Below are positions 41,371 to 51,746 of a stretch of DNA of 64,000 nucleotides, piece after piece. The notes beneath the pieces are model-generated. The model searched no databases. It had not been told where the DNA came from and saw nothing but the letters and a program-made list of their open reading frames with translations. Each line of letters begins with the position of its first letter. Within the stretch, counting starts at the first letter, position 1. This DNA comes from Brevundimonas sp. PAMC22021 (GTDB taxonomy: Bacteria; Pseudomonadota; Alphaproteobacteria; Caulobacterales; Caulobacteraceae): positions 1,798,001 through 1,862,000 of the forward strand of contig NZ_CP080376.1 in assembly GCF_019443405.1 (NCBI RefSeq), written 5' to 3'. The translations under genes were made by a program, and so were the position numbers.

Positions 41371-42897
41371 ATGAGCAGCGCCACGCCCGAACTCATCCAT
41401 GCCCACCGCCCGCGCCTGTCCAGACTGGCGATCTGGAACATGTGCGTCGGCTTTTTCGGCATCCAGATCGGCTTTGGCCTGCAGAACGCCAACACCAGCC
41501 GGATCTTCCAAACGCTGGGGGCCGAGGTCGACAGCCTGGCCATCCTGTGGATCGCCGCGCCGCTGACGGGCCTGCTGGTCCAGCCGATCATCGGCCACTT
41601 CAGCGACCGGACGTGGACGCGTTTCGGGCGCAGGCGACCCTACTTCCTGGTGGGCGCCATCCTGACGACGCTGGCGCTGATCGCCATGCCGAACAGCCCC
41701 AGCCTGTGGTTCGCCGCAGCCATGCTGTGGATCATGGACGCCTCCATCAACATCACCATGGAGCCGTTCCGGGCCTTTGTCGGCGACAACCTGCCCGAGG
41801 AGCAGCGCACTGCGGGCTATGCGATGCAGAGCTTCTTCATCGGCGCGGGCGCGGTGTTCGCATCGGTTCTGCCGTGGCTGCTGTCCAACGTCTTTGATGT
41901 GGCTTCGACCGCGCCGGAGGGGGCGGTGCCGCTGTCGGTCAGGATCGCCTTCTACGTCGGCGCAGCCGGTCTCTTCGCTGCCGTGCTGTGGACGGTGCTG
42001 AGCACAAAGGAATACTCGCCCGAACAGATCGCCGCCTTTGAACAGGCGCGCGGCGTCGAGCCGGTCGCGCCGGGCGAAGAGCCGCCGGCCCGTTCGGTGC
42101 AAAGCTGGCTGACGATCGGCCTGATCTGCGCCGTGCTGGGGGGCCTAGCCTTCCTGCTGATTGGCCTGATGGACCTGGAAAAGGAGCTGCTGATCCTGGC
42201 CGGCTTCGCGCTCGGCTTTGGCCTGCTGCTGGTTGCGGTCGGCATGATGCAGCGCCGCCGCATCACCAATGCGGCTACCGAGATCGTCAACGACGTGTTT
42301 CGCATGCCCGCGACCATGCGAGGCCTCGCCGTGGTCCAGTTCTTCAGCTGGTTCGCCCTGTTCGCCATGTGGATATACACCACGGCGGCGGTGACCAGCG
42401 TCCACTATGGTGCGACCGACACGACATCGGCCGCCTACAACGCCGGAGCCGACTGGGTGGGCGTCCTGATGGGTGTCTACAATGGCGTCGCGGCGCTGGC
42501 GGCCTTCGCCCTGCCGGTGCTCGCCAGACGGATCGGGCGCAAGGCCACCCACGCCGTCATGCTGCTGTTCGGCGCGGCGGGCCTGGCGGGCGTGTTTCTG
42601 ATCCGCGAGCCCAGCCTGCTGTGGCTGCCCATGGTCGGCGTCGGTTTCGCCTGGGCCTCCATCGTGTCCATGCCCTACGCCATCCTGTCGGGCGCGGTGC
42701 CGGACCGAAAGATGGGCGTCTACATGGGGGTGTTCAACATCTTCATCGTGGTGCCACAGTTGCTTGCCGCGACGGTGCTGGGCCTGATCCTGCGCACCGT
42801 GTTCGACGGCCAGGCGATTTACGCCCTCTTGCTGGGCGCAGCCTCCTTTGTGCTGGCGGCGATCAGCGCCCTGCTGGTCAAGGAGCACCGGGCGTGA
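41371..42897 (+). CDS. MFS maltose transporter (MalY-like, GPH/SLC45 type)
   Basis: 508 aa. Twelve helices with a long cytoplasmic segment after helix 6. LSRLAIWNMCVGFFGIQIGFGLQ, PIIGHFSDRTWTRFGRRRPYFLVGA and EPFRAFVGDNLP match sucrose/maltose proton symporters such as MalY of C. crescentus. Strong GAGGGGAA Shine-Dalgarno. Brings maltose across the inner membrane for the cytoplasmic GH13 glucosidase. Overlaps the next gene as GTGA. Confidence 0.9.
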   Translation: MSSATPELIHAHRPRLSRLAIWNMCVGFFGIQIGFGLQNANTSRIFQTLGAEVDSLAILWIAAPLTGLLVQPIIGHFSDRTWTRFGRRRPYFLVGAILTTLALIAMPNSPSLWFAAAMLWIMDASINITMEPFRAFVGDNLPEEQRTAGYAMQSFFIGAGAVFASVLPWLLSNVFDVASTAPEGAVPLSVRIAFYVGAAGLFAAVLWTVLSTKEYSPEQIAAFEQARGVEPVAPGEEPPARSVQSWLTIGLICAVLGGLAFLLIGLMDLEKELLILAGFALGFGLLLVAVGMMQRRRITNAATEIVNDVFRMPATMRGLAVVQFFSWFALFAMWIYTTAAVTSVHYGATDTTSAAYNAGADWVGVLMGVYNGVAALAAFALPVLARRIGRKATHAVMLLFGAAGLAGVFLIREPSLLWLPMVGVGFAWASIVSMPYAILSGAVPDRKMGVYMGVFNIFIVVPQLLAATVLGLILRTVFDGQAIYALLLGAASFVLAAISALLVKEHRA

Positions 42898-43841
42898 ACC
42901 GGCGCGCCCTGCTGGCGGCGGCGGCGACCTTGCCGTTCGCGGGCTCCGTGCGCGCGCAGGTCCCGTCGGCCGGCCGGCTGGTGCTGCACGAAGCGTTCGG
43001 CTCGGCCCATGTGCAGGCGCGCAACGTCTCGGTCTGGCTGCCGCCCGGCTACGAGGCGTCGGATGCGCGTTATCCGGTGCTCTACATGCACGATGGCCAG
43101 AACCTGTTTGACGCCTCAACCGCGCCGTTCGGCGAATGGGGCGTGGACGAGCATCTGGAGCGGCTGGTCGCGACCGGCCAGGTGCGCGCGCCGATCGTGG
43201 TCGGCGTCTGGAACACCGACCTGCGCCTGCGGGAGTATGTGCCGGCCGATCTGATCAAGGCCTTGCCGGACGACATGCGCGCCGACGTGCAGGCGGTATA
43301 TGGCGGCGAGCCGCTGTCGGACGGCTACATCCGCTTCCTGACCGATGAGCTGAAGCCCTTCATCGACCGGACCTATCGCACCCTGCCCGGGGGTCGCGAC
43401 ACCAGCATCGCCGGCTCCAGCATGGGCGGGCTGATCTCCATGTACGCCGTGATGAAGCGGCCGGACGTGTTCTCGGCCGCCGCCGGCCTGTCCACCCACT
43501 GGCCGCTGAAGGTCGAGGGCCTGGAAGCCGGTCCGCGGCTGGACGCCTGGCGCGAACGGCTGGTCGCCGCCTGGAGCGGCGTCATCGCGACGGGTCTGCC
43601 GACGCCGGGCGCGCATCGCTTCTACTTCGACCGGGGCGACGAGACGCTGGACCAGTTTTATGCGGAGTTCCAGACGCGCATCGACGGGGTGTTCCGCGAC
43701 TGCGGCTATGGGCCCGACGACTTCCGCAGCCTGGTGTTCCCGGGCGCCCAGCACAACGAGGCGTCGTGGAACAGCCGCCTCGACGTGCCCCTGCCCTTTC
43801 TGCTTTCGCTCAACCATTCCGAGGAGGCGCCGCGTGCGTGA
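42894..43841 (+). CDS. Exported alpha/beta-hydrolase, esterase D family
   Basis: 315 aa from GTG. The signal (VNRRALLAAAATLPFAGSVRAQ) is Tat/Sec-like. YPVLYMHDGQNLFD, nucleophile elbow GSSMGG, and QHNEASW His near the C-terminus give the Esterase (PF00756) triad. Sits between the transporter and glucoamylase with 4- and 8-nt overlaps, so it is an integral operon member. It may remove acyl groups from dietary or cell-derived alpha-glucans; substrate is inference. Confidence 0.85.
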   Translation: MNRRALLAAAATLPFAGSVRAQVPSAGRLVLHEAFGSAHVQARNVSVWLPPGYEASDARYPVLYMHDGQNLFDASTAPFGEWGVDEHLERLVATGQVRAPIVVGVWNTDLRLREYVPADLIKALPDDMRADVQAVYGGEPLSDGYIRFLTDELKPFIDRTYRTLPGGRDTSIAGSSMGGLISMYAVMKRPDVFSAAAGLSTHWPLKVEGLEAGPRLDAWRERLVAAWSGVIATGLPTPGAHRFYFDRGDETLDQFYAEFQTRIDGVFRDCGYGPDDFRSLVFPGAQHNEASWNSRLDVPLPFLLSLNHSEEAPRA

Positions 43842-46203
43842 CCTGAAGACCCTTTGCCTCGCCGGCGCCGCCGGCCTGGCCCTCGCCTCGACCGCTTCGG
43901 CGCAAAACATCGCGCCGGGCGCCCCTGGCGCCGCCCCCACCTGGTCCACCGCCGCCAAGACTGGGGCGGGCGCATCCTACGAAGCCTATGTCGATGGCCA
44001 GTACCACGACGGCGGCCGCACCGGTGCTGTCTCCAAGGTGTGGTTCTCGGTCGCCGACGGCATGCTGACCGAGACCATGTACGGCCTGATCCACGAGGCC
44101 CAGATCAAGGCGCTGCGCTTCGCCGTCGCCACCCCGACGGGCGTCGCGGTCGAAGGAACCGACACCTCTCATCGCACCGAATATCTGCACGTGGATGCGC
44201 AAGGACGCCCGCTGTCGCCCGCCTACAAGGTGACCACGACCGACAAGGCCGGCCGATTCGAGATCGAAAAGCGCATCTTCACCGATCCGGATCGCAATGC
44301 GCTGGTGCTGCGCGTCACCGTCAAGGCGCTGAAAGGCGACGTGACGCCCTATCTGCTGCTGGAGCCGCACGTCGCCAACACCGGGATCGACGATCGGGGC
44401 GAGGCGGCGAACACTGCCCTCTATGCGCATGAGGGCGGCGCCCACCTGATCCTGCGCCCCAGCGAAGCCTTTGCTCGCGCCAGCGTGGGCTTTGTCGGCG
44501 TCTCGGACGGACTGACGGACCTGAAGGACGGGCGTCTTGACCGGGCCTACGCCTCCACCGGCGACACCGCCGGCAACATCATGCTGACGGGCGCCCTGCC
44601 CCGCATTCGCCCCGGGCAGAGCCTGAGCCGCGACTTCGTGATCGGCTTTGGCGACAGCCGCCAGGCGGCGGAAAGCGCGGCCGACGGCGCCCTCTCGACC
44701 GGTCTGGACGAGGTGCTGGCCCGCTACAACGGCGAAGGCGAGCGTGTGGGCTGGGAGGACTATGTCGCCTCCCTGACCGAGCTGCCGCGCATCGCGGAGC
44801 AGGCGACCGACGGCGGCAAGCTGGCCTACGCCTCGGCGCTGATGCTGAAGGTGCAGGAAGACCGCACCCACGCAGGCGCCCTGATCGCATCCCTGTCCAA
44901 CCCGTGGGGCGACACGGTGGACGCGTCCAAGCCCTCGACCGGCTACAAGGCCGTGTGGCCGCGCGACTTCTATCAGGTGGCGATGGCGATGGCGGCGCTG
45001 GGCGACCGCGAGACGCCGCTGGCCGCCTTCCACTATCTGCCGCAGGTGCAGGTCAGCGCCTCCACGCCCGGCAACACGGGCGCGACCGGCTGGTTCCTGC
45101 AGAAGACCGAGGTGGACGGCACGCTGGAGTGGGCCGCGGTTCAGCTGGACCAGACCGCCATGCCCATCATGCTGGGCTATCGTCTGTGGAACATGGGCTG
45201 GATGTCGGACGCCGACATGGCCGACATGTACCGCCGCATGATCAAGCCGGCCGCCGATTTCCTGGTTGACGGCGGCAAGATCGGCCTGTTGTGGAACGAT
45301 GCCGCGATCCGCCCGCCCTTTACCCAGCAGGAGCGTTGGGAAGAGCAGCAGGGCTACTCGCCGTCTACCACCGCCGCGGTCATCGCCGGCCTGACCAGCG
45401 CGGCCGAGATGGCGCGCGAAGCGGGCGACCGGTCGGGCGCCGCGCGTTATCGCGAGACCGCCGACGCCTACGCCAAGGGCGTGGAGGGCACGATGTTCAC
45501 TACGCGCGGCGACTTCGGCGACGGCCGCTACTATGTCCGCATCACCCAGAACCAGGACCCGAACGACAAGGCCCCGATCGGCGCCTCGAACGGCCAGATC
45601 GCGCCGGCCGAGGATCGGGTCGTGGACGGCGGCTTCCTGGAACTGGTCCGCTACGGGGTACGCAAGGCCGACGATCCCTACATCGTCGCCACCCTGCCCG
45701 AGTACGACGACCAGTCGCTGGAGCACCTGTACCGTGTCCGCTACGACTTCGGACCAGAGGGCGACAAGACGCCGGGTTGGCGCCGTTATGGCGTGGACGG
45801 CTACGGCGAGGACGCGGTCACGGGCGCCAACTACGGCGTCGGCGGCCAGATGAGCCCGGGCCAGCGCGGTCGGGTGTGGCCCTTCTTCACCGGAGAACGC
45901 GGCCACTACGAGCTGGCGCGCGCCAGCGTGAACGGAACGCCCTCGCCGGCCGACATCGCCGCCATCCGCCAGACCTATGTGCGCGGGATGGAGCGGTTCG
46001 CAAACGACGGGCTGATGCTGTCCGAACAGGTGTGGGACGGCGTGGGCGACCCGACCGAGAACAACTACGTCCTTGGCCAGAACAATGACTCGGCCACGCC
46101 CCTGGCCTGGACCCACGCAGAGTATCTGAAGCTCTTGCGGTCGCTGGCCGACGGCAAGGTGTGGGACCGCTACGAGCCGGTCGAGCGGCGCTACGCCCGC
46201 TGA
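43834..46203 (+). CDS. Exported GH15 glucoamylase
   Basis: 789 aa. GTG start with a perfect GAGGAGG Shine-Dalgarno 6 nt upstream. Signal (LALASTASAQ), N-terminal glucodextranase-type beta domain (YEAYVDGQYHDGGRTG, VSKVWFSVADGMLTE), then the alpha/alpha barrel with KAVWPRDFYQVAMAM, acid Glu in ERWEEQQGYSPSTTAA and base Glu in LSEQVWDGVGDP. Releases glucose from non-reducing ends of maltodextrin or starch in the periplasm. Last gene of the operon. Confidence 0.93.
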   Translation: MRDLKTLCLAGAAGLALASTASAQNIAPGAPGAAPTWSTAAKTGAGASYEAYVDGQYHDGGRTGAVSKVWFSVADGMLTETMYGLIHEAQIKALRFAVATPTGVAVEGTDTSHRTEYLHVDAQGRPLSPAYKVTTTDKAGRFEIEKRIFTDPDRNALVLRVTVKALKGDVTPYLLLEPHVANTGIDDRGEAANTALYAHEGGAHLILRPSEAFARASVGFVGVSDGLTDLKDGRLDRAYASTGDTAGNIMLTGALPRIRPGQSLSRDFVIGFGDSRQAAESAADGALSTGLDEVLARYNGEGERVGWEDYVASLTELPRIAEQATDGGKLAYASALMLKVQEDRTHAGALIASLSNPWGDTVDASKPSTGYKAVWPRDFYQVAMAMAALGDRETPLAAFHYLPQVQVSASTPGNTGATGWFLQKTEVDGTLEWAAVQLDQTAMPIMLGYRLWNMGWMSDADMADMYRRMIKPAADFLVDGGKIGLLWNDAAIRPPFTQQERWEEQQGYSPSTTAAVIAGLTSAAEMAREAGDRSGAARYRETADAYAKGVEGTMFTTRGDFGDGRYYVRITQNQDPNDKAPIGASNGQIAPAEDRVVDGGFLELVRYGVRKADDPYIVATLPEYDDQSLEHLYRVRYDFGPEGDKTPGWRRYGVDGYGEDAVTGANYGVGGQMSPGQRGRVWPFFTGERGHYELARASVNGTPSPADIAAIRQTYVRGMERFANDGLMLSEQVWDGVGDPTENNYVLGQNNDSATPLAWTHAEYLKLLRSLADGKVWDRYEPVERRYAR

Positions 46204-46211
46204 GGACGCAA

Positions 46212-46241
46212 AAGGGCCCGGCGATCGCTCGCCGGGCCCTT
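46212..46241. terminator. Bidirectional terminator, glucoamylase/porin
   Basis: 13-bp perfect stem (AAGGGCCCGGCGA and complement), 4-nt loop, with T-rich tails on both strands. Ends both convergent transcripts. Confidence 0.85.
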
Positions 46242-46245
46242 CTTG

Positions 46246-46947
46246 TCAGAACAGCACCTTGATCGTGCCGACGAACCGATCGTCGCTGAGCGGCCCGTCC
46301 ACATCGGTATCGAAGTAGCGTCCGTCCACCAGCAGGTTCTCGGTCAGGGCGTAGGACACGCCGGCGTTCCAGGTCGTGTAGTCGTCGTTGACGTCCAGCC
46401 ACTGATGGCCGACCGCGCCGGACACCGTCCACTTCTCGGCCGGGGTGAAGGCGGCGCTGACCTCGCCATAGGTCGCCTGCTCGTCCACGCCGAAGAAGTC
46501 CGGCGAGTAGTAAACCGCCGCTCCGATCGTGGCCGGACCAATGGCGCGGGACGCCGCGGCCTTGAGCTCGATCAGGTTGTAGTCGGCGCCGTCCGGCTCA
46601 TCGACATAGACATAGCCGATGACGCCGAAATCGAGGGCGTAGCCGGACGCCTCGGTGCGCCAGCCGCCGTAGATGTCGACTTCCGCATCCGTCTCGTCGC
46701 CGAAGTCGACGCTGGAGGCCCATGCGCCGGCGTAGAAGCCGCTGTCGCCGAAGGTGGCGTCGATACCGCCCTGAAGCGCCGGGTCCTGATCGGTCTGGCT
46801 GAAGCCGCGGAAGACGTAGTCGCTGACCACGCCGATGTTGAAGGCCACATCCACATCCGACGACTGGGCGGAAGCGGCGGAGGCGGAGGCGAGCGCTGCG
46901 GTGGAGGCAAGGGCAGCGAGGCACGCACGAACGCACTGAATGCTCAT
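46246..46947 (-). CDS. TIGR02001/TorF-family outer-membrane protein
   Basis: 233 aa. Signal peptide ending SASAQ, then an all-beta barrel-like mature part opening with DVAFNIGVVSDYVFRGFSQTD and closing with VGTIKVLF. This opening is the TorF putative porin pattern often found near ammonium or nitrogen genes. Follows amtB by 106 bp, with a hairpin between (47001-47026). Probably an outer-membrane channel; cargo unknown. Confidence 0.85.
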   Translation of the reverse strand: MSIQCVRACLAALASTAALASASAASAQSSDVDVAFNIGVVSDYVFRGFSQTDQDPALQGGIDATFGDSGFYAGAWASSVDFGDETDAEVDIYGGWRTEASGYALDFGVIGYVYVDEPDGADYNLIELKAAASRAIGPATIGAAVYYSPDFFGVDEQATYGEVSAAFTPAEKWTVSGAVGHQWLDVNDDYTTWNAGVSYALTENLLVDGRYFDTDVDGPLSDDRFVGTIKVLF

Positions 46948-47053
46948 GGTTCATTTCCTTGTGTGGAGCTTGGGGGCGGCGGCGCGCAGCCGCGCCCGTT
47001 CCGGCCGATCCGCATGGACCGGCCGGTGATATGTCTCGATCAGGCCTGCGCCT

Positions 47054-48484
47054 TCAGATCGCTTCGAGCGCCTCTCCGTGCAGCGAGGTGTCGAGGCCGG
47101 CGGCCTCCTCCTCCTCGCTGACGCGCAAGCCGGTGGTGAACTTGCAGATCACCAGGATGACCAGGGTGCCGAGCGCCGAATAGGCGATGGTCCAGGCCAG
47201 ACCCAGCGCCTGGGCGCCGATGTTGGCGCCTTCCGACAGGCTGTTGATCGCGGTGGTGGCGAACACTCCGGTCAGGAGCGCGCCGACCAGGCCGCCCGCG
47301 CCGTGAATGCCGAACGCGTCCAGGCTGTCGTCGTAACGCAGCAGCTTCTTGATCCACACCGAAGCCGCGTAGCAGACCGGCCCGGCGATCAGGCCGATGA
47401 TCACCGCCCCCTTGGGATCGACGAAGCCCGCGGCCGGCGTAATGGCGACCAGACCCGCGACCACGCCCGACAGCATGCCGATCAGCGACACCTTCTTCTT
47501 CTCGATAACCTCGACCAGCTTCCAAGTCAGGGCGCCGGCGGCGGCGGCGAGCACCGTGTTCAGCAACGCCACGCCCATCAGTTCGTTGGCGGCGCCGGCC
47601 GAGCCCGCGTTGAAGCCGATCCAGCCGACCAGAAGCAAGGAGGCGCCGATCATGGTCAGAACCGGATTGTGCGGATTGATCGGATCGATCCCGTAACCGC
47701 GACGCCGCCCCAGAAACAGGGCGCAGACCAGACCCGCCACGCCGGAGTTGACGTGCACCACCGCACCGCCGGCGAAGTCCAGCACGCCCGCGCCGCCGAG
47801 AAAGCCCCCGCCCCAGACCCAGTGGCAGATGGGGGCGTAGATGAAGAGCGACCACAGGCCGGTGAACAGCAGCAGCCCCGAATACTTCATCCGCTCGGCA
47901 AAGGCGCCGGTGACCAACGCCGGGGTGATGATGGCGAAGGTCATCTGGAACGAGATGAACAGGAACTCCGGAATGCCCGGCAGCAGGCTGTTGGCGGTCT
48001 GCAGGCTGACGCCGTTGAGGAACAGCATGTCCAGGTTGCCGACATAGGGCTGCAGCGCCTCCACGCCGTTGGCCCCGAAGGCGATGCTGTAGCCGGCGAT
48101 GAACCACACCAGCGACACCACGGCGAAGACGCCGACGGACTGGGTGATGGTGGCGATGACGTTCTTGCGCCGCACCATGCCGCCATAGAACAGCGCCAGA
48201 CCGGGGAGGGTCATCAGCAGCACCAGGGCGGTGGATACGCCGAGCCAGGACGTGCCGGCGGCGTCGAGTTCAAGCGCGGCCTGATGGCCAAGCAAGGCGG
48301 GCGGCGGCGGAGCGGCTTCCGCCGCCGCTGTGGTGGTGGCCGCCGCGCCCGATCCGGATGAGGCGACAACAGGGGCGGGCTCGATCGGAGCCGCAGCGAA
48401 GGCCGCGCCTCCTCCTAGAAGCCCGCCCGCTAGTAAGAGCGAAGCTGTCGCTCCCGCCCATCGTTTTCTGATCTGCGACATCAT
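47054..48484 (-). CDS. amtB: Ammonium transporter
   Basis: 476 aa. A cleavable N-terminal signal plus Ala/Pro-rich linker (~65 aa) precedes eleven helices. Hallmarks: WLGVSTALVLLMTLPGLALFYGG, GGAVVHVNSGVAGLVCALFLG with pore His, GWIGFNAGSAG, FGIHGAGGLVGALLTGVF with second pore His. Moves ammonium into the cell. No glnK follows, although amtB-glnK linkage is common; regulation may use a distant PII. A sigma-54-like site lies upstream. Confidence 0.95.
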   Translation of the reverse strand: MMSQIRKRWAGATASLLLAGGLLGGGAAFAAAPIEPAPVVASSGSGAAATTTAAAEAAPPPPALLGHQAALELDAAGTSWLGVSTALVLLMTLPGLALFYGGMVRRKNVIATITQSVGVFAVVSLVWFIAGYSIAFGANGVEALQPYVGNLDMLFLNGVSLQTANSLLPGIPEFLFISFQMTFAIITPALVTGAFAERMKYSGLLLFTGLWSLFIYAPICHWVWGGGFLGGAGVLDFAGGAVVHVNSGVAGLVCALFLGRRRGYGIDPINPHNPVLTMIGASLLLVGWIGFNAGSAGAANELMGVALLNTVLAAAAGALTWKLVEVIEKKKVSLIGMLSGVVAGLVAITPAAGFVDPKGAVIIGLIAGPVCYAASVWIKKLLRYDDSLDAFGIHGAGGLVGALLTGVFATTAINSLSEGANIGAQALGLAWTIAYSALGTLVILVICKFTTGLRVSEEEEAAGLDTSLHGEALEAI

Positions 48485-48566
48485 GCGTGTATCCCCTTCT
48501 GCAGTCTCGCAGGAGGAACTGTTTACCGCATATCAACGGTTCGCAAGCGCCTGACACGTCAGAACC

Positions 48567-48581
48567 GCAACATTCGTGCAA
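48567..48581 (-). promoter_or_regulatory. Candidate sigma-54 (-24/-12) promoter of amtB
   Basis: Minus strand TTGCACG-N4-TTGC, against consensus TGGCACG-N4-TTGC, with exact spacing but T in place of the first G of the -24 GG. About 83 bp before the start codon. Fits NtrC control of ammonium uptake. Confidence 0.4.
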
Positions 48582-48641
48582 CAGCAGCGCAACAAACCTC
48601 ATCTTCTGCACGATCCATGCGCATTATCGACGATCCGTCGA

Positions 48642-49748
48642 TCAGGCCCAGTGCATCTGCACGCGGTGCGCCGCCGCCCAGTGGATCGCCCTGATTGCGT
48701 CGATCACCGCTTCCGTCGCTCCGCGCGTGCCCAGCTCGCCGCCCAGATCGGCGGTGACCGCGCCTGCCGCCAGCACGGCCGCGACCGCCGCTTCGATCGA
48801 GTCGGCCTCGTCTTCCAGCCTCAGGCTGTGACGCAGCAACAGAGCCGCCGACAGGATCGCGCCGACCGGATTGGCCAGGTCCTGCCCGGCGATGTCGGGC
48901 GCCGATCCGTGGATCGGCTCGAACAGGCCAGGCCCTTGCGTTCCCAATGACGCCGAGGGCAACAGGCCGATGGAGCCGCCCAGAACGGAAATCTCGTCCG
49001 ACAGGATGTCGCCGAACATGTTCTCGGTCAGGATGACGTCGTAGTCGCGCGGCCTGCGGATCAGGTGCATGGCCATGGAGTCCACCAGGGCATGTTCCAG
49101 CTCGATGTCCGGGAACTCTTCGGCGCCGATGCGGGTCACGACCTCCCGCCACAGGCGGCTGGTCTCCATGACATTGGCCTTGTCGACCGAGGTCACCTTG
49201 CCGCGACGCTGGCGCGCGGTGTGGAAGGCGGCGCGGGTCACCCGCTCGATCTCGGGAACGGTGTATTCGCACAGGTCGCTGGCGCGATCGGCGGTGCGGG
49301 TCTTCTCGCCGAAGTAGACGCCCCCGGTCAGCTCGCGAAAGACGATCAGATCAACGCCCTCGACGATCTCCTTCTTCAGCGGCGAACGGTGGGCCAGCAC
49401 CGGCGAGACCTGCAGTGGGCGTAGATTGGCGAACAGGCCCATGGCCTTGCGGATGGCCAGCAGCCCCTGTTCGGGCCGCACCTTGCCGCCATCCCACTTG
49501 GGTCCGCCGACCGCGCCCAGCAAAACGGCGTCGGCCTGCAGACAGGCGTCGCGCGTCTCCGGCGGCAAGGCCTCGCCCGTCGCATCGATCGCCGCGCCGC
49601 CGATCAGGTGCTCGGTGAAGTCGAAATGATGGCCGTAGAAGTCGCCGATGACCGACAGCACGTCACGTGCGGCGCGCGTCACCTCCGACCCGACGCCGTC
49701 TCCGGGCAGCAGCACGATGTTGAAGGTCTTGGGAGCGGTGTTCAGCAT
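48642..49748 (-). CDS. leuB: 3-isopropylmalate dehydrogenase
   Basis: 368 aa. NAD-dependent oxidative decarboxylation in leucine synthesis. [57 protein letters not shown] and [30 protein letters not shown] are visible. Last gene of the ilv-leu operon. Its ATG overlaps the leuD stop (TGATG). Confidence 0.97.
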   Translation of the reverse strand: MLNTAPKTFNIVLLPGDGVGSEVTRAARDVLSVIGDFYGHHFDFTEHLIGGAAIDATGEALPPETRDACLQADAVLLGAVGGPKWDGGKVRPEQGLLAIRKAMGLFANLRPLQVSPVLAHRSPLKKEIVEGVDLIVFRELTGGVYFGEKTRTADRASDLCEYTVPEIERVTRAAFHTARQRRGKVTSVDKANVMETSRLWREVVTRIGAEEFPDIELEHALVDSMAMHLIRRPRDYDVILTENMFGDILSDEISVLGGSIGLLPSASLGTQGPGLFEPIHGSAPDIAGQDLANPVGAILSAALLLRHSLRLEDEADSIEAAVAAVLAAGAVTADLGGELGTRGATEAVIDAIRAIHWAAAHRVQMHWA

Positions 49749-50332
49749 CAGACAGTCTCTTTCGAACGCTCAAAGGCTTCGATCTCGGGCATGTTGGATT
49801 GCAGCCAGCCCAGGGTGTCCACCCCGTCCAGCAGGCACTGTCGCGCGAAGGATTCGATCCCGAACGGTACGGGGGGCGCATTGCCGCGCCGGATCTCGCC
49901 CGCCTGAAGGTCGATCGTCACCGGCTGCTGAGGATGCGATGCCAGATCATCCCAAACGGACTGCTCCACCACGATCGGCAGCAGGCCGTTTTTCAAGGCG
50001 TTTGATGTAAATATGTCAGCGATTTCCGTCGCGATCACCGCCCGGAAGCCATAGTCCAGCAGCGCCCAGGGTGCATGCTCGCGCGACGACCCGCAGGCGA
50101 AGTTGCGCCCGACCAGCAGGATGCGGTGCTCGGTGGGATCGATGCGGTTCAGCACCGCTTCCGGCTTCTCCGAGCCGTCGGCCTCGTAGCGCCAGTCATA
50201 GAAGGCCGCCCTGCCCAGCCCCATGCGCGTCGTGGTGGTCAGAAACCGCGCGGGAATGATCTGATCGGTGTCGATGTTCGCCTGGCTCAGCGTCACCGTC
50301 CGCGACGTCAGTGTTCGAAACGGTTCAGGCAT
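49748..50332 (-). CDS. leuD: 3-isopropylmalate dehydratase small subunit
   Basis: 194 aa swivel domain. [41 protein letters not shown] and SIFTSN-like [14 protein letters not shown] match LeuD. Pairs with LeuC to isomerise isopropylmalate. Overlaps leuC by 8 nt. Confidence 0.97.
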   Translation of the reverse strand: MPEPFRTLTSRTVTLSQANIDTDQIIPARFLTTTTRMGLGRAAFYDWRYEADGSEKPEAVLNRIDPTEHRILLVGRNFACGSSREHAPWALLDYGFRAVIATEIADIFTSNALKNGLLPIVVEQSVWDDLASHPQQPVTIDLQAGEIRRGNAPPVPFGIESFARQCLLDGVDTLGWLQSNMPEIEAFERSKETV

Positions 50333-51746
50333 GCTCCGTAACCTCCAGGTAGGCGCGCGGATCGGTCAGGACGCCGGCGACGGCGCTGGCGGCGGCGGTT
50401 GCCGGGCTGGCCAGGATGGTGCGCGCGCCCTTTCCCTGTCGCCCCTCGAAGTTGCGGTTCGAGGTGGACACCGCCAACTGGCCGGGCGCGACGAAGTCAC
50501 CGTTCATGGCAATGCACATCGAGCAGCCCGGGATACGCCACTCGGCGCCGGCGGCGAGAAACACCTGATGCAGCCCTTCGGCCTCGGCGTCGCGACGCAC
50601 GGCTTCGGAGCCCGGCACCACCAGCATGCGGACACGCGGGTCGACCTTGCGGCCACGCAGCACCTCGGCTGCCGCGCGCAGGTCCGGCAGGCGCCCGTTG
50701 GTGCAGGAGCCGATGAACACAACGTCCACGGCCTGTGACGTGGTCGGCTGCCCTGCCTCAAAGCCCATATAGCCCTGCGCCTTCAGATCGGCGTCCGAAC
50801 GGGGCTGCGGGACCGGCGCGCCGATTGGAGCGCCCGCGTCCGGCGTCGTGCCCCAGGTGGCCATGGGCCGTATGGCGGCGCCGTCCAGCACCACCTCCTT
50901 GTCGAACACCGCGCCCGGGTCGCTCTTTAGCGTGCGCCAACGCGCCACGGCCTTGCTCCACGCCGGCCCTTGCGGCGCATGTCGGCGGCCCTTCAGCCAG
51001 GCGAAGGTGGTGTCGTCCGGCGCGATCATGCCGGCGCGGGCGCCCGCCTCGATAGACATGTTGCACAGGGTCATGCGCCCTTCCATGTCCAGGGACCGCA
51101 CTGCTTCTCCTGCATATTCGATGACATGGCCGGTGCCGCCGCCAAAGCCGATGGCGGCGATCACGGCTAGCGCGAGGTCCTTGCCCGACACGCCTGATTG
51201 AAGCCGACCATTCACCGTCACGCGCATGGTGCGCGCCTTGCGTTGGAGAAGGCACTGCGTCGCCAGCACATGGCCCACCTCCGATGTGCCGATGCCGAAA
51301 GCCAGAGCCCCAAAGGCTCCATGCGTCGCCGTGTGGCTGTCGCCGCAGACCACCGTCATGCCCGGCTGGGTCAGGCCCAGTTCCGGTCCCATGACATGGA
51401 CCACCCCGCGATCCTCGGAGTCCCAACCCGCCAGAGGCACGCCGTGCGTGGCGCAGTTCCGCTCCAGCGCATGGACCTGCGCCTCGGCCTCCTGCGTCAC
51501 ATATGGGCGGCGTCCATCCTGATCCGACGGCAGGGTGGGCGTGGAGTGGTCCAGCGTCGCAAAGGTGCGATCCGGCCGCCGCACCGTGAGGCCCCGGCTC
51601 TCGATCTCGGCAAAGGCCTGGGGACTGGTGACCTCGTGAACAAGATGCAGGTCGACATAGAGGACGCCGGGCGTGTCCGGCGTCTCGGGGCGCACCAGGT
51701 GGGCGTCCCAGACCTTGTCGAACAGGGTGCGCGGAGACTCATGCAT
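50325..51746 (-). CDS. leuC: 3-isopropylmalate dehydratase large subunit
   Basis: 473 aa aconitase-fold subunit. [54 protein letters not shown] and [12 protein letters not shown] carry the Cys ligands of the 4Fe-4S cluster. Acts with LeuD. 8-nt overlaps with leuA and leuD show tight coupling. Confidence 0.97.
   Translation of the reverse strand: MHESPRTLFDKVWDAHLVRPETPDTPGVLYVDLHLVHEVTSPQAFAEIESRGLTVRRPDRTFATLDHSTPTLPSDQDGRRPYVTQEAEAQVHALERNCATHGVPLAGWDSEDRGVVHVMGPELGLTQPGMTVVCGDSHTATHGAFGALAFGIGTSEVGHVLATQCLLQRKARTMRVTVNGRLQSGVSGKDLALAVIAAIGFGGGTGHVIEYAGEAVRSLDMEGRMTLCNMSIEAGARAGMIAPDDTTFAWLKGRRHAPQGPAWSKAVARWRTLKSDPGAVFDKEVVLDGAAIRPMATWGTTPDAGAPIGAPVPQPRSDADLKAQGYMGFEAGQPTTSQAVDVVFIGSCTNGRLPDLRAAAEVLRGRKVDPRVRMLVVPGSEAVRRDAEAEGLHQVFLAAGAEWRIPGCSMCIAMNGDFVAPGQLAVSTSNRNFEGRQGKGARTILASPATAAASAVAGVLTDPRAYLEVTEHA

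Noticed and set aside
43810-46116. 768-aa minus-strand frame opposite the glucoamylase
   Set aside because: Same shadow pattern; glucoamylase motifs are unambiguous on the plus strand.
47001-47026. Hairpin between amtB and the porin gene as a full terminator
   Set aside because: Stem has a mismatch and no T tract on the minus strand; more likely an RNA-processing or partial attenuation signal.
48626-48642. Hairpin at the leuB stop as operon terminator
   Set aside because: Only 7 bp with a 3-nt loop and no T tract; insufficient alone.
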